Positions 26,877 to 36,818 are shown, counted from the stretch's first letter. The stretch: 64,000 bases of DNA from JBBQWT01 sp038210375 (GCA_038210375.1 JBBQWT010000001.1:124001-188000); one strand, 5' to 3'. Notes: a model not told the origin generated them from the sequence alone. A program made the numbers and translations.

Positions 26877-27848
26877 TCACTGCAGCTGTGGGATCCTAGA
26901 CAGTTCGGCGGGGTCGACCGGTTGTAGCTTGAGGCGGTCTACCAGGAAAAGGACGCGGTCTTTGCGAGCCTGGGCGTTGAGGGCGTGTCCGGCATCGTAG
27001 AAACCGATTCTCTTAGGCTGATCGAACAGATCGTAGTAATGCAAGGCCAGCGGGCCGTGCAGCTCTTTATCCTGATTGCCGAACTGCAAGAACACAAAGG
27101 CCGGGTTGGAACGCACCACGTAGTACACGGGATCGTCCCAGGCAAAGTCGCGGAGAAGCTGGCGTACGCGGGCGTCGCCGTACTGCTGGTGGTCGTTCGC
27201 AATCTGCGGATCCCTCGAAGTCAGGACAGATTCTTCGTCGGCATAGCTGCCCGCCATGAGGACGAAAGTCCCAATCCGCTTTTCAATTCCCGCCAGCATG
27301 GCGCCGACGTGCGCATCGAAGCTATGGCCAATGAAGGCGATGCGCTTCGCGTCCACGTCTTTGCGCGGGGTGAGCAGGTCGAGGCCGCGACGGAGATCGA
27401 CGATCTGTTGCTCACTGGCGTAGCTGCCCTGACCGCTCAGAGGGTCTGGGTCTTCGACGAAGCCCGGCCGAACCTGCGGTGTATCAATGAGCAATGAGAC
27501 CGCGCCGGAACGCGCCAGCAGAATGGCTTCTTCGAGGAACTGATTGCGGTTTTTCATGGGCGAGCCCGGCATCATCCAATGGCCCCAGAGGACGATAGGG
27601 AACGGCCCCTTCCCTTTCGCGGGCTCGACCACATAAGCGGGAACGCGGCCACCTTTGGGACTGGCATAGGTGAGGTCGCGGATAATTGCTCCGTCGCGCT
27701 TTTGCAGGCCGATCACTTTGATGTCGAACGGCGCATTGCGGTCATAGTCGAAGTGCCGGAGCATTTCAGCAAACGCGCGATCCCCCACCTTTTGGGCGAA
27801 TCCTGATGAGGCCAGCACCAGGAGCAACACAATCGCGGTTTTATGCAT
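26877..27848 (-). CDS. Secreted alpha/beta hydrolase (dienelactone hydrolase-like)
   Basis: 323 residues from an ATG at 27848, beginning with a clear signal peptide (MHKTAIVLLLVLASSGFAQ). The nucleophile elbow is GHSFDAH. The late GHAL supplies the likely catalytic histidine, and an acidic residue in the preceding segment (FQFGNQDKELHG) is a candidate third member. An oxyanion region VLWGHWMM is also visible. A longer in-frame extension upstream to 27941 lacks a start-like context and masks the signal peptide. Substrate unknown; probably an ester in the periplasm. Confidence 0.8.
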   Translation of the reverse strand: MHKTAIVLLLVLASSGFAQKVGDRAFAEMLRHFDYDRNAPFDIKVIGLQKRDGAIIRDLTYASPKGGRVPAYVVEPAKGKGPFPIVLWGHWMMPGSPMKNRNQFLEEAILLARSGAVSLLIDTPQVRPGFVEDPDPLSGQGSYASEQQIVDLRRGLDLLTPRKDVDAKRIAFIGHSFDAHVGAMLAGIEKRIGTFVLMAGSYADEESVLTSRDPQIANDHQQYGDARVRQLLRDFAWDDPVYYVVRSNPAFVFLQFGNQDKELHGPLALHYYDLFDQPKRIGFYDAGHALNAQARKDRVLFLVDRLKLQPVDPAELSRIPQLQ

Positions 27849-27992
27849 GAGGTTCCCTGAATTACTTGTCCATGTCGTAGGCGACTTCCACGATGCCTGC
27901 CTTAGCATACCTCTCGATGATGCCAAGGACATACGCGCCATTGAGAAGCACGACGACTATGAGAGTGCGGGCCTGCATTTTGTTCTGGTAGC

Positions 27993-29243
27993 TCAAGCGA
28001 TTTTCCGCAAGAGCAACGCAGAATTTTTGGATCCAAAAGCAATGCAATTGCAAACCGCACTATCGATATCCACGGCGCGCCCGGCCTCGGGGACGTAGTC
28101 GAGGTCGCACTCGGGGTCGGAAACTTCGAGGTTAATGGTGGGCGGCACGATTCCGTGTTTCATGGCCACCAGGGTGGCGGCCACTCCGGCGGCCCCGCAC
28201 GCTCCCTGGGGATGGCCAATCTGCGACTTCAGCGACGACATGGGGATGGTGGCGGCATGTGCGCCCAGCGCAAGCTTCAAGGCCCGGGTTTCGATGCGAT
28301 CGTTCAATTGGGTGGAGGTGCCATGAAGATTCACGTATCCCACCTGCTGCGGCGAAATACCGGCGTCGGCGATGGCGACGGAGATGGCGCGCGCTGGTTC
28401 TTCGCCGCATTCTTCGAGGCGCACGCGGTGAAACGCTTCGCAGGTTGAGCCATATCCGGCAACTTCGGCATAGATAGCGGCGCCGCGCGCCCGAGCATGT
28501 TCGTAGTCTTCGAGAATGAACATCCAGGCGCCCTCGGCAACCACAAAGCCATCGCGATCGGCGGAAAACGGCCGCGACGCTCGTGCCGGTTGGTCATTCC
28601 ATGAGGAAGTCATGATCTTCATCAATGCGAACCCGCGCATGATGCCCGGGGAGATGGGAGCATCGGCCCCGCCGGCGAGCATCACCGGCTGGGCGCCGCA
28701 TTGAATCTGGCGCATTGCATAGCCCAGGGCATCGGTGGAGCTGGTGCAACCTGTGGTAATCACATGGCTCATGCCGCGGAGGCCGAAACGCATGCTGATC
28801 TCGCTGGAGAGCGTGCCCATGGTCCCGCTGGGAATGCTGTAGAGGCTTATATGCTTGATCTGGCCGGAAAAAAAAAGCCGATATTGTTCTTCGCTGAATT
28901 CCTGCGCGCCGCCGCCCGAGCCCAGCACCACCCCGATCTCGCGTTTTTTTTCCAATGACAAGTTCTGGGGATCAATGCCGGCGTCGGCCAGCGCCTCATG
29001 GGACGCGGCAATGGCCAGGGGCACCACCCGGGACACATGCTTGCGCTCATGGGCGGTCATCCATGCGAGCTCGTCGAAGCCGCTTACTTCGCCGGCAATC
29101 TGCACCGGCAACTCGCTGGGATCGAATCGCGAGATGCGCGCGACTCCGCTCTGCCCGCCCAGGATGGCGCGGCAAAACGCAGCCTTGCCGATGCCATTGG
29201 GGCTGACCACTCCCATTCCGGTAATTACAACTCGCCGTGCCAT
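27993..29243 (-). CDS. Beta-ketoacyl-ACP synthase (FabF/KAS-II family)
   Basis: Condensing enzyme extending acyl-ACP with malonyl-ACP. 416 residues with the active-site Cys166 in TTGCTSSTDAL, and two catalytic histidines in LHGTST (about 309) and IGHPQGACGAAG (about 345). The CTSSTDA context and SQIGHPQGACG differ from E. coli FabF (CATGAH, TGHLLGA), suggesting a specialised KAS rather than the housekeeping enzyme. No ACP, reductase or dehydratase genes are adjacent. Divergent from hemW with a 40-nt gap. Confidence 0.88.
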   Translation of the reverse strand: MARRVVITGMGVVSPNGIGKAAFCRAILGGQSGVARISRFDPSELPVQIAGEVSGFDELAWMTAHERKHVSRVVPLAIAASHEALADAGIDPQNLSLEKKREIGVVLGSGGGAQEFSEEQYRLFFSGQIKHISLYSIPSGTMGTLSSEISMRFGLRGMSHVITTGCTSSTDALGYAMRQIQCGAQPVMLAGGADAPISPGIMRGFALMKIMTSSWNDQPARASRPFSADRDGFVVAEGAWMFILEDYEHARARGAAIYAEVAGYGSTCEAFHRVRLEECGEEPARAISVAIADAGISPQQVGYVNLHGTSTQLNDRIETRALKLALGAHAATIPMSSLKSQIGHPQGACGAAGVAATLVAMKHGIVPPTINLEVSDPECDLDYVPEAGRAVDIDSAVCNCIAFGSKNSALLLRKIA

Positions 29244-29283
29244 ACCTAATATGATTACATTATTTGGCTGCGCGGTTCAGGTT

Positions 29284-30465
29284 ATGTCGCTGGGCATCTA
29301 CATTTCGATTCCATTCTGCAAAACTAAATGCAGCTACTGTAATTTCGCTTCCGGCGTGTTTTCGGCAGCTATGATGACCGCCTATGTGGACCGCCTGTGC
29401 GCCGACATTATGCGGTCGGCGGAGGTCGCAGGGGAGATGGGCGCGCAATTCGAAGCGCAGGTCGATACCGTTTTCTGGGGTGGGGGGACCCCTAACCTGT
29501 TGCCGCCTCATGAAATCGAACGAATCATGCAGAGCGCGCGCAACCGCTTCACCGTGGCCGCCGGGGCGGAGGTGACGGTGGAATGCGCTCCCTCCCTGAT
29601 CAGCGATGAGCTGTTGCAGACCTTTGCCGCTTGCGGCATCAATCGGGTCAGCCTGGGAGTGCAATCGTTCATCGACGATGAAGCCAGGGCGGTGGGACGG
29701 GTGCATGGCCGTAGCGCGGTGCATGACGACATCCGGCGGCTGCGGGCCAGCGGAATCTCGAACATCAATGTGGATTTGATCACCGGGTTGCCCCACCAGA
29801 ACCTCGCGAGCTGGAAGGAGTCAGTGGAAGAGGCGATTCAAACCGGCGTCCCCCACCTGAGCCTTTACATGTTGGAGGTGGATGATGAATCGCGGCTCGG
29901 CGCCGAATTGCTGGCGGGGGGCGCGCGCTACCACGCTCACCACGTTCCCGATGACGACTTGATCGCCGATTGTTATTTGTGGGCGGTCGAACGCTTGCAA
30001 GCGGCGGGCCTGCAGCAGTACGAGATATCCAATTTTGCCAGGCCCGGATTGGTTTCGAAACATAACTTAAAGTACTGGAAGCGGCTGCCCTACATGGGAT
30101 TCGGAGTGGATGCTCATTCCATGCTGCGGGCGCGATTCGGCGGGCCTGAACCGGCGGTTGTGGACGTTCGCTTTGCGGTCACCGATTCGCTCACTGAGTA
30201 TCTGGCCGGGCGTGATCTAGTCCGCACCGGTGTGACCCCGTTGATGGCCTTCGAAGAAGAGATGTTCCTGGGTTTGCGAATGAATGAAGGGGTTGACCTG
30301 GCAAAACTCTCTGACCTGCAGGCAGTGGTGAAACCCGATTATCGGCAGCGACTGGCGGAATTGGAATCCAAAGGCTTGATCGAGCGGCAGGGCGCCAATA
30401 TGCTGCGGCTTACCAATGCGGGGCGTTTGCTGTCGAACGAGGTATTTCAAAGTTTCCTGACCTAG
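29284..30465 (+). CDS. hemW: HemW-like radical SAM heme chaperone
   Basis: 393 residues from the ATG at 29284. The radical-SAM cluster motif is Cys12-x3-Cys16-x2-Cys19 in PFCKTKCSYCNF. A downstream HNLKYWKRLPYMGFG segment matches the HNxxYW heme-binding signature that separates HemW from HemN; the VDLITGLPHQN block is also typical. HemW inserts heme into respiratory enzymes and does not act as coproporphyrinogen oxidase. An open frame extends upstream to 28855 but that part is the shadow of the KAS gene. Confidence 0.92.
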   Translation: MSLGIYISIPFCKTKCSYCNFASGVFSAAMMTAYVDRLCADIMRSAEVAGEMGAQFEAQVDTVFWGGGTPNLLPPHEIERIMQSARNRFTVAAGAEVTVECAPSLISDELLQTFAACGINRVSLGVQSFIDDEARAVGRVHGRSAVHDDIRRLRASGISNINVDLITGLPHQNLASWKESVEEAIQTGVPHLSLYMLEVDDESRLGAELLAGGARYHAHHVPDDDLIADCYLWAVERLQAAGLQQYEISNFARPGLVSKHNLKYWKRLPYMGFGVDAHSMLRARFGGPEPAVVDVRFAVTDSLTEYLAGRDLVRTGVTPLMAFEEEMFLGLRMNEGVDLAKLSDLQAVVKPDYRQRLAELESKGLIERQGANMLRLTNAGRLLSNEVFQSFLT

Positions 30466-30565
30466 AACGCCGATTACGTCGCGGCCCGCCTCGCTATTCG
30501 ATGGTGAATTCTTTAAGATTCGGGGCGCAGAGATCGATGGCATTGAAAGCAGGAGGTAATTGAAG

Positions 30566-31693
30566 GTGCGTCGCGGAAAAACGAAAGTCCTGGACGTGGT
30601 CACCCCGTTGGAAACGAAGAGGGAAGCGATAGACGAGAACTCGGCCGATCCTCCTCCGATGATTGATCTTAGAAGCGATACCGTCACCAAGCCTACCGCC
30701 GAGATGCGCAGCGCCATGGCGGAGGCCGAGGTTGGGGACGACGTGTATGGAGAAGACCCTACCATCAACCGCCTGGAGCAGGTGGCCGCGGATGTGTTTG
30801 GCCGCGAGTCCGCAATTTTCGTGCCCACCGGGACCATGGGAAACCAGATCGCAATCAAGATTCATACCCGTCATGGCCAGGAAGTGATTTGTGAGGAGCG
30901 CGCCCATATCTATAACTGGGAGATGGCGATGATGGCGGCGTTCTCGGGATGTGTACCGCGCACGGTGCGCGGTGAGGACGGCATCGTGAACTGGCGACAG
31001 CTTGCGCCAATGATTGCGCCGAGGATTTATTACCGGGCGACGACGGGCCTGGTGGTGCTGGAAAATACGCACAACATGGCGGGAGGGACGGTCTGCCCGA
31101 CCGAAGTTGCGGAGGAAATTTGCGCCGGCGCTCATGACGCGGGGCTTCCGACCCATCTGGATGGCGCACGAGTGTTTAACGCCGCCACCGCGCTGGGCAG
31201 GCCGGTGGCGGAGATCACCCGGGGCTTCGACTCGGTGATGTTCTGTCTTTCCAAGGGACTGGGCGCGCCGGTGGGCTCGATGCTGGTAGGAAGCCGGAAA
31301 TTCATCGACCAGGCGCGCATTTATCGCAAGGCTCTGGGCGGAGGGATGCGGCAGGCGGGCATCCTGGCCGCGGCGGGTCTGATCGCCCTGCAAAAAATGC
31401 CGCAGCGGCTGCAACAGGATCATAATAACGCCCGCATTCTGGCGGAAGGTCTGGCGCAAATTCCCGGAATCAAAATCGATCCGCAAAAAGTGAAGACTAA
31501 TATCGTTATCTTCGATATCAGCGGGCTGGGCATGAATTCCGCCGAATTTACCCAGAAGCTGTCAGGATCAAACGTTTTGGCCAGCGGCATTGGTCCCACC
31601 ACCGTGCGCATGGTGACCCATTTCGACGTTTCCGAAGGCGGATGCGGCAGGGCGTTGCGGGCGGCCGCGAAAATCGCCCAGCAACTTCATTAA
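30566..31693 (+). CDS. ltaE: Low-specificity L-threonine aldolase
   Basis: PLP enzyme cleaving L-threonine or L-allo-threonine to glycine and acetaldehyde. The conserved core starts MIDLRSDTVTKPTAEMR (ATG at 30659). FGRESAIFVPTGTMGNQ and the Schiff-base lysine in FCLSKGLGAPVGS are present. A strong AGGAGG at 30551-30556 is 9 nt from a GTG at 30566, which would add a 31-residue charged leader; no ribosome site precedes the ATG at 30659. The GTG is preferred on translational signals, the ATG on homology (344 residues, the family norm). Confidence 0.88.
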   Translation: MRRGKTKVLDVVTPLETKREAIDENSADPPPMIDLRSDTVTKPTAEMRSAMAEAEVGDDVYGEDPTINRLEQVAADVFGRESAIFVPTGTMGNQIAIKIHTRHGQEVICEERAHIYNWEMAMMAAFSGCVPRTVRGEDGIVNWRQLAPMIAPRIYYRATTGLVVLENTHNMAGGTVCPTEVAEEICAGAHDAGLPTHLDGARVFNAATALGRPVAEITRGFDSVMFCLSKGLGAPVGSMLVGSRKFIDQARIYRKALGGGMRQAGILAAAGLIALQKMPQRLQQDHNNARILAEGLAQIPGIKIDPQKVKTNIVIFDISGLGMNSAEFTQKLSGSNVLASGIGPTTVRMVTHFDVSEGGCGRALRAAAKIAQQLH

Positions 31694-31786
31694 GACCGAA
31701 GGGGCAGAGGGTATGGGCGGCAACCATGGCCGCACGTTGAACACTTGCGGTTCATAAGGCGCGAAGTTGGGCCCGGAATGCCTCTG

Positions 31787-31792
31787 TATAAT
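31787..31792 (+). promoter_or_regulatory. Candidate -10 element for the acyl-CoA dehydrogenase operon
   Basis: A perfect TATAAT about 80 nt upstream of the TTG start at 31870, in the 176-nt spacer after the aldolase gene. The -35 region 17 nt upstream (AAGTTG) is weak. Confidence 0.4.
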
Positions 31793-31869
31793 CAGATTTC
31801 AGGCGTACGACCGGTCGCAGCCGCAAAGTAAAAACTCTTCCCCGGCTTGACCGCTTCCACGGAGGAATT

Positions 31870-33012
31870 TTGGATTTCGAATACAGCGATGAGCAGGAGG
31901 ATTTGCGTAAGTCGGTGCGCGAATTCGCCGAACGTGAAATTCTGCCCAATGTAATGAAGTGGGACGAAGCCAGCGAGTTTCCCCTGGCCACCATCAAGGA
32001 ACTCGGCAAGATGGGAATCATGGGGACTATTTTCCCCACCGAGTATGGCGGGTCGGGCCTGGGATACGTCGAATACGTGATTGCCGTGGAAGAGTTATCG
32101 AGGGTGGATGGCTCGGTAGGAATCATCGTGGCCGCCCACAACTCGCTGTGCAGCAACCATATTTTTCTGGCGGGCACCGAAGAGCAGAAGCGGAAATACA
32201 TTCCGAAGCTGGCATTGGGAGAATTTATCGGGGCCTGGGGGCTGACCGAGCCCAGCGCTGGTTCCGATGCCGGAAGCGCGCGAATGACGGCGACGCGGCG
32301 GGGCAAGGGATGGGTGCTCAACGGGACCAAGACCTTCTGCACCAACGGCCACTACTCCGACGTGGTGGTGGTACTGGCGGTGACGGACAAGACGGCAAAG
32401 ACCCACGGTCTCTCGGCTTTTGTCGTGGAAAAAGACAGCAAGGGATTTCGTCCCGGCAAGAAGGAAAACAAGCTGGGGTTGCGGGCGTCGGACACGGCCG
32501 AGTTGATCTTCGAAGATTGTGAGTTGCCGGCGGAGAGCCTGCTGGGCAAAGAAGGCGCGGGATTTATCGATGCCATGCGCATCCTTGACGGAGGACGCAT
32601 CTCGATCGCGGCGTTGTCGCTGGGAATCGCGCAGGGCGCGTACGAAGCGGCGTTGAAATATGCCAAGGAGCGCAAGCAGTTCGGCAAATCCATTGCCGAG
32701 TTTCAGGCGATCCAGTGGAAGTTGGCTGATATGGCAACAGAAATTGAAGCGGCGCGGCTGCTCACCAATCAAGCCGCGAGCCGCAAGGATGCAGGCAGGA
32801 AAACAACGCTGCAGTCGTCGATGGCCAAGCTGTTTGCCAGCGAGGTCGCGGTCCGCTGCGCCAACGAGTCGGTGCAGATCCATGGCGGCTATGGTTTCAT
32901 CAAGGATTATCCCGCGGAAAAGTTTTACCGCGATTGCAAGCTCTGCACCATCGGAGAAGGCACCAGCGAGATCCAGCGCATGGTGATCGCCCGGCAAATT
33001 CTGGGAGATTGA
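31870..33012 (+). CDS. Acyl-CoA dehydrogenase
   Basis: FAD-dependent enzyme introducing a trans-2,3 double bond into acyl-CoA and passing electrons to ETF. 380 residues from a TTG at 31870 preceded by GGAGG at 31861-31865. Landmarks: GAWGLTEPSAGSDAGS (FAD/substrate), TFCTNGHYSDVVVV, RKQFGKSIAEFQAIQWKLADM and the catalytic-base region IGEGTSEIQRMVIAR. The short/branched-chain type is most likely. It leads an operon with meaB and methylmalonyl-CoA epimerase, pointing to branched-chain amino acid or odd-chain catabolism through propionyl-CoA. Confidence 0.93.
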   Translation: MDFEYSDEQEDLRKSVREFAEREILPNVMKWDEASEFPLATIKELGKMGIMGTIFPTEYGGSGLGYVEYVIAVEELSRVDGSVGIIVAAHNSLCSNHIFLAGTEEQKRKYIPKLALGEFIGAWGLTEPSAGSDAGSARMTATRRGKGWVLNGTKTFCTNGHYSDVVVVLAVTDKTAKTHGLSAFVVEKDSKGFRPGKKENKLGLRASDTAELIFEDCELPAESLLGKEGAGFIDAMRILDGGRISIAALSLGIAQGAYEAALKYAKERKQFGKSIAEFQAIQWKLADMATEIEAARLLTNQAASRKDAGRKTTLQSSMAKLFASEVAVRCANESVQIHGGYGFIKDYPAEKFYRDCKLCTIGEGTSEIQRMVIARQILGD

Positions 33013-33017
33013 GGTCC

Positions 33018-34004
<987 letters not shown>

Positions 34005-34044
34005 TTTGGGCAGCAGCATTCGGTTGATGATCAAGGAGCAGAAC

Positions 34045-34488
34045 ATGGAAATCGACCATCTGGGGATGGCGGTAAAGTCGATCGAAAGCGCCCGCGCGTT
34101 TTACGAGGAACTGGGATTGAAGGTCTCCTTCGAAGAGACCGTAGCCCACGAAAAGGTGAAAGTCGCCATGATCCCGGTGGGAACCAGCCGGATCGAGCTG
34201 CTGGAAGCTACTGAAGAGGCTTCAACCGTGGCAAAGTTTATCAACAAGCGCGGCGAAGGCCTGCATCACATTGCCTTGCTCGTAGATTCATTGCCGCCAT
34301 TGATTGCCCGGTTGAAGGAAAAAGGTGTTCGCCTGATTTCGGATCGGGTCCAGATCGGGGCTGGGGGCCATCGCTACATATTCGTTCATCCATCGAGTGC
34401 GGGGGGCGTTTTGCTCGAGCTCTGCGAAAATTCGCCGGCCAAAGCCTTGCACCGGGAGAAGATGAATCGCGAGTCGTTCGAGGAGTAA
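34045..34488 (+). CDS. mce: Methylmalonyl-CoA epimerase
   Basis: Interconverts (S)- and (R)-methylmalonyl-CoA. 147-residue vicinal-oxygen-chelate fold protein. Metal ligands are visible in IDHLGMAVKS, GLHHIALLVDS and the C-terminal LLELCE. The ATG at 34045 has AAGGAG 6 nt upstream. In-frame upstream starts at 34006 and 34027 add residues not found in the family. Adjacent to meaB, as in many propionate-oxidation operons. Confidence 0.93.
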   Translation: MEIDHLGMAVKSIESARAFYEELGLKVSFEETVAHEKVKVAMIPVGTSRIELLEATEEASTVAKFINKRGEGLHHIALLVDSLPPLIARLKEKGVRLISDRVQIGAGGHRYIFVHPSSAGGVLLELCENSPAKALHREKMNRESFEE

Positions 34489-34490
34489 AT

Positions 34491-35231
34491 ATGGCGGATG
34501 CTGCGTCCATACTTATCCTGGGAATTGATACCAGCGGAGCAGCGGGGAGCGTCGCTCTTTGCCGGGGAACTTCGCAGCGCCTGGCAGTTCTGGGTTACGC
34601 CACCCTGGGTACACACACTTTTTCCGCGCAACTGGCGCCGGAAATTCTCGCTCTTCTGCAAACCAATCACCTGGCAATTGAGGATATCGCCGGCTACTCG
34701 GTCGTGACCGGCCCCGGGTCTTTTACGGGATTGCGGGTCGGACTGGCGGCGATCAAGGGGTTATGCGAAGTGCTGCCGAGGCCGATTGCACCAGTGGGCA
34801 TGCTGCATGCGATGGCTTTATGCGCCGCGGACGCGGGGAAACAATCTCGCAGACACGCGGTGCTGGACGCCGGGCGCGGAGGTTTCTTTGTATTTACCTG
34901 CGAACCCGGCGGGCTGCCGACACACGGAGAGGGCAAACTGGTGGGCCGCGACGAGCTCGTGGGGGTAACCGGGAATGATCCCGTCATTATTTGCGAACCT
35001 CAAGTTGAGGAAGTCTTCAAGGGTTCAGGGAAATTGACGCAGATGATTGCCCGGCCCGACAGCCGGGAGATTGCCCGGATTGGAATGCAAAAGATCGAGC
35101 GCGGCGAGATCGTAACCGCGGAGGATTTGACGGCCAATTACCTGCGGGAGGCCGACGTTAAGGTCCCTGCCCGCGAAGCGCCGCACGCGGCGCTCGCCGC
35201 GCAAGCAGCGCCGGAAAAATGGAAACGTTAA
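34491..35231 (+). CDS. tsaB: tRNA threonylcarbamoyladenosine biosynthesis protein TsaB
   Basis: 246-residue ASKHA-fold partner of TsaD/TsaE in t6A37 synthesis on ANN-decoding tRNAs. Seen: LILGIDTSGAAGSVAL, HTFSAQLAPEILALL, VVTGPGSFTGLRVGLAAIKGL and HAVLDAGRGGFFV. Begins 2 nt after the epimerase stop and overlaps rimI by 13 nt. tsaB-rimI linkage is common across bacteria. Confidence 0.93.
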   Translation: MADAASILILGIDTSGAAGSVALCRGTSQRLAVLGYATLGTHTFSAQLAPEILALLQTNHLAIEDIAGYSVVTGPGSFTGLRVGLAAIKGLCEVLPRPIAPVGMLHAMALCAADAGKQSRRHAVLDAGRGGFFVFTCEPGGLPTHGEGKLVGRDELVGVTGNDPVIICEPQVEEVFKGSGKLTQMIARPDSREIARIGMQKIERGEIVTAEDLTANYLREADVKVPAREAPHAALAAQAAPEKWKR

Positions 35232-35719
35232 ATCCGGAGGGGATTTTTATCCGCGCTCCCGGCGCCGCGGAGTTGGGCTTATTGCATGATCTCGCTCGGG
35301 CATCGGGTGAAGTTCCGCAATGGTCATCTTCTGATTACGAGAAACTGCTGGCGGAACACGGCGGGAGAAAAAGAATATCGCTGGTGGTAGGCAGCGCCGG
35401 TAAGATCGCCGGGTTCGCGGTGGCTGCGGGCGCGAGCGAGTTCGACGGAACGGCTTTGGAATGGGAATTGGAGATGATCCTGGTCGCGCCCGATGTTCGT
35501 AAGCGGCGTCTTGGCCAGAAATTGCTTTCGGAATTAATGCGCCAGGTCAGCATTGCGGGCGGACGGAAAATGCTGCTCGAAGTCAGGCAATCCAACGGGG
35601 CGGCGCGTTCGTTATACGAAAAACTTGGCTTCGCTGTGCGTGGGCGGCGCGCCGGTTATTATCATTTTCCAGAAGAAGACGCAATCATTTATGAGATTTG
35701 TTGGGGTGAAAAAGAATAA
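35219..35719 (+). CDS. rimI: RimI-like GNAT N-acetyltransferase
   Basis: 166 residues with the GNAT acetyl-CoA site VRKRRLGQKLLSELM (motif A, R-x-x-G-x-A/L type) and motif B NGAARSLYEKLGFAVRGRRAGYY, typical of RimI, which N-terminally acetylates ribosomal protein S18 in E. coli. Overlaps tsaB, and the genes were probably translated together. Confidence 0.88.
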   Translation: METLNPEGIFIRAPGAAELGLLHDLARASGEVPQWSSSDYEKLLAEHGGRKRISLVVGSAGKIAGFAVAAGASEFDGTALEWELEMILVAPDVRKRRLGQKLLSELMRQVSIAGGRKMLLEVRQSNGAARSLYEKLGFAVRGRRAGYYHFPEEDAIIYEICWGEKE

Positions 35720-35800
35720 AAAAGACGATGGAATTGCATTGATTGGCATCTGACCATGTGTTAGTTTTTGCTTGAACAGTCAAAGCAGGAGGTCTTCGGA

Positions 35801-36028
35801 ATGTTGTCCGATGCACGAGACCAGCTTTTAGCCAACCACGATGAATTTCGACGGCTGGCGCAGGAACACTCCCACCACTCAGAACGACTGAACAACCTCT
35901 CAAAGAAGCAGTACCTCACCGACGAAGATAAACTGGAAGAAGTTCGATTAAAGAAGCTCAAGCTCCGTTTAAAAGACCAGATGGAGCTCATCGAACACGA
36001 ACAAACACGTGCCAACCAGGTAGCGTAA
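35801..36028 (+). CDS. DUF465 (YdcH-like) small coiled-coil protein
   Basis: 75 residues from an ATG at 35801 with AGGAGG at 35788-35793 as ribosome site. The whole chain is a charged helical hairpin: HDEFRRLAQEHSHHSERL, then LTDEDKLEEVRLKKLKLRLKDQME, the DUF465 pattern. Function in the family is unknown. It precedes a strong hairpin and is likely its own transcription unit. Confidence 0.88.
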   Translation: MLSDARDQLLANHDEFRRLAQEHSHHSERLNNLSKKQYLTDEDKLEEVRLKKLKLRLKDQMELIEHEQTRANQVA

Positions 36029-36048
36029 CCCCAGGCCTTTACCCTTCA

Positions 36049-36073
36049 GCCCTGAAACTCGATGTTTCAGGGC
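36049..36073 (+). terminator. Perfect 10-bp hairpin downstream of the DUF465 gene
   Basis: GCCCTGAAAC and GTTTCAGGGC form a perfect 10-bp stem around a 5-nt TCGAT loop, 20 nt after the stop codon. It is followed by purine-rich sequence rather than a U tract, so it may be an RNA-stabilising 3' hairpin or a processed terminator instead of a classical intrinsic terminator. Confidence 0.6.
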
Positions 36074-36137
36074 GGAGGAGAACCCTGCAAGACCCTGCTC
36101 CCGGCGCGTTTCAAGATGCCGTGCTGCGCCGCCCGAC

Positions 36138-36143
36138 TATAAT
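36138..36143 (+). promoter_or_regulatory. Candidate -10 element of psd
   Basis: A perfect TATAAT ends 12 nt before the psd ATG, so the transcript would carry only about 6 nt of leader. The -35 (GATGCC at 17 nt) is poor. No Shine-Dalgarno sequence is present. Confidence 0.45.
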
Positions 36144-36155
36144 CATCTGACACTC

Positions 36156-36818
36156 ATGGTGAGAGACGGCATATATCTCGGTGGAGGCCTGCTGGTGGCC
36201 GCGGCCATCCTGGGCTGGCTGGCGGGCCCGGCCTACGCGCTGATCCCCATCCCCCTGGCGGTGTTCTTCCTGTGGTTCTTTCGTGATCCGGAGCGCACGG
36301 TGCCGACCGCGCCCGGAACCATCGTATCCCCGGCCGACGGCAAAATTACCCTGGTCTCTTCGGTGCAACTTGAAGGATCTACCCGACCACGCATCAGCAT
36401 TTTCCTCAATGTATTCAATGTGCACGTAAACCGCTCTCCCATGGCGGGTGTAATTCGGCGGGTGGACTATCAAAAGGGAAAGTTTGGCAACGCCATGGGA
36501 CAAGTTTCCGCCGACGCCAACGAGCAAAATATCGTGACCGTCGAAGGGGATGGCGCCACGATCGTTTTCAAGCAGATTGCAGGGCTGCTGGCGCGCCGCA
36601 TCGTGTTTACCAAGAAGGTGGGAGACCAGGTGGCGCGAGGCGAACGCGTCGGATTGATCAAGTTTGGATCACGGGTCGACGTGATCTTCCCGCCGGACGC
36701 CCAGGTCCTGGTCAAGGTCGGTGACCACGTTGCCGGGGGCTCGTCGGTGATCGCACAGATGCCATTGCAATCGAGCAATTCCTCGGCTGCCGGCGCGGGC
36801 ACAGGAGCCAGCCGATGA
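36156..36818 (+). CDS. psd: Phosphatidylserine decarboxylase, short form
   Basis: Makes phosphatidylethanolamine at the inner membrane. 220 residues. Two hydrophobic segments (about 6-40) are followed by FFRDPERTVP, SPADGK with Asp61, NVFNVHVNRSP with His90 and the self-cleavage site KFGS with Ser172, which becomes the pyruvoyl group. The length and FGS context place it in the soluble-like short Psd class that resembles archaetidylserine decarboxylase. Overlaps pssA by 4 nt (ATGA). Confidence 0.95.
   Translation: MVRDGIYLGGGLLVAAAILGWLAGPAYALIPIPLAVFFLWFFRDPERTVPTAPGTIVSPADGKITLVSSVQLEGSTRPRISIFLNVFNVHVNRSPMAGVIRRVDYQKGKFGNAMGQVSADANEQNIVTVEGDGATIVFKQIAGLLARRIVFTKKVGDQVARGERVGLIKFGSRVDVIFPPDAQVLVKVGDHVAGGSSVIAQMPLQSSNSSAAGAGTGASR

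Noticed and set aside
28855..29283. Upstream extension of the hemW frame
   Set aside because: It is antisense to the KAS-II gene, and HemW homology starts exactly at the ATG at 29284.
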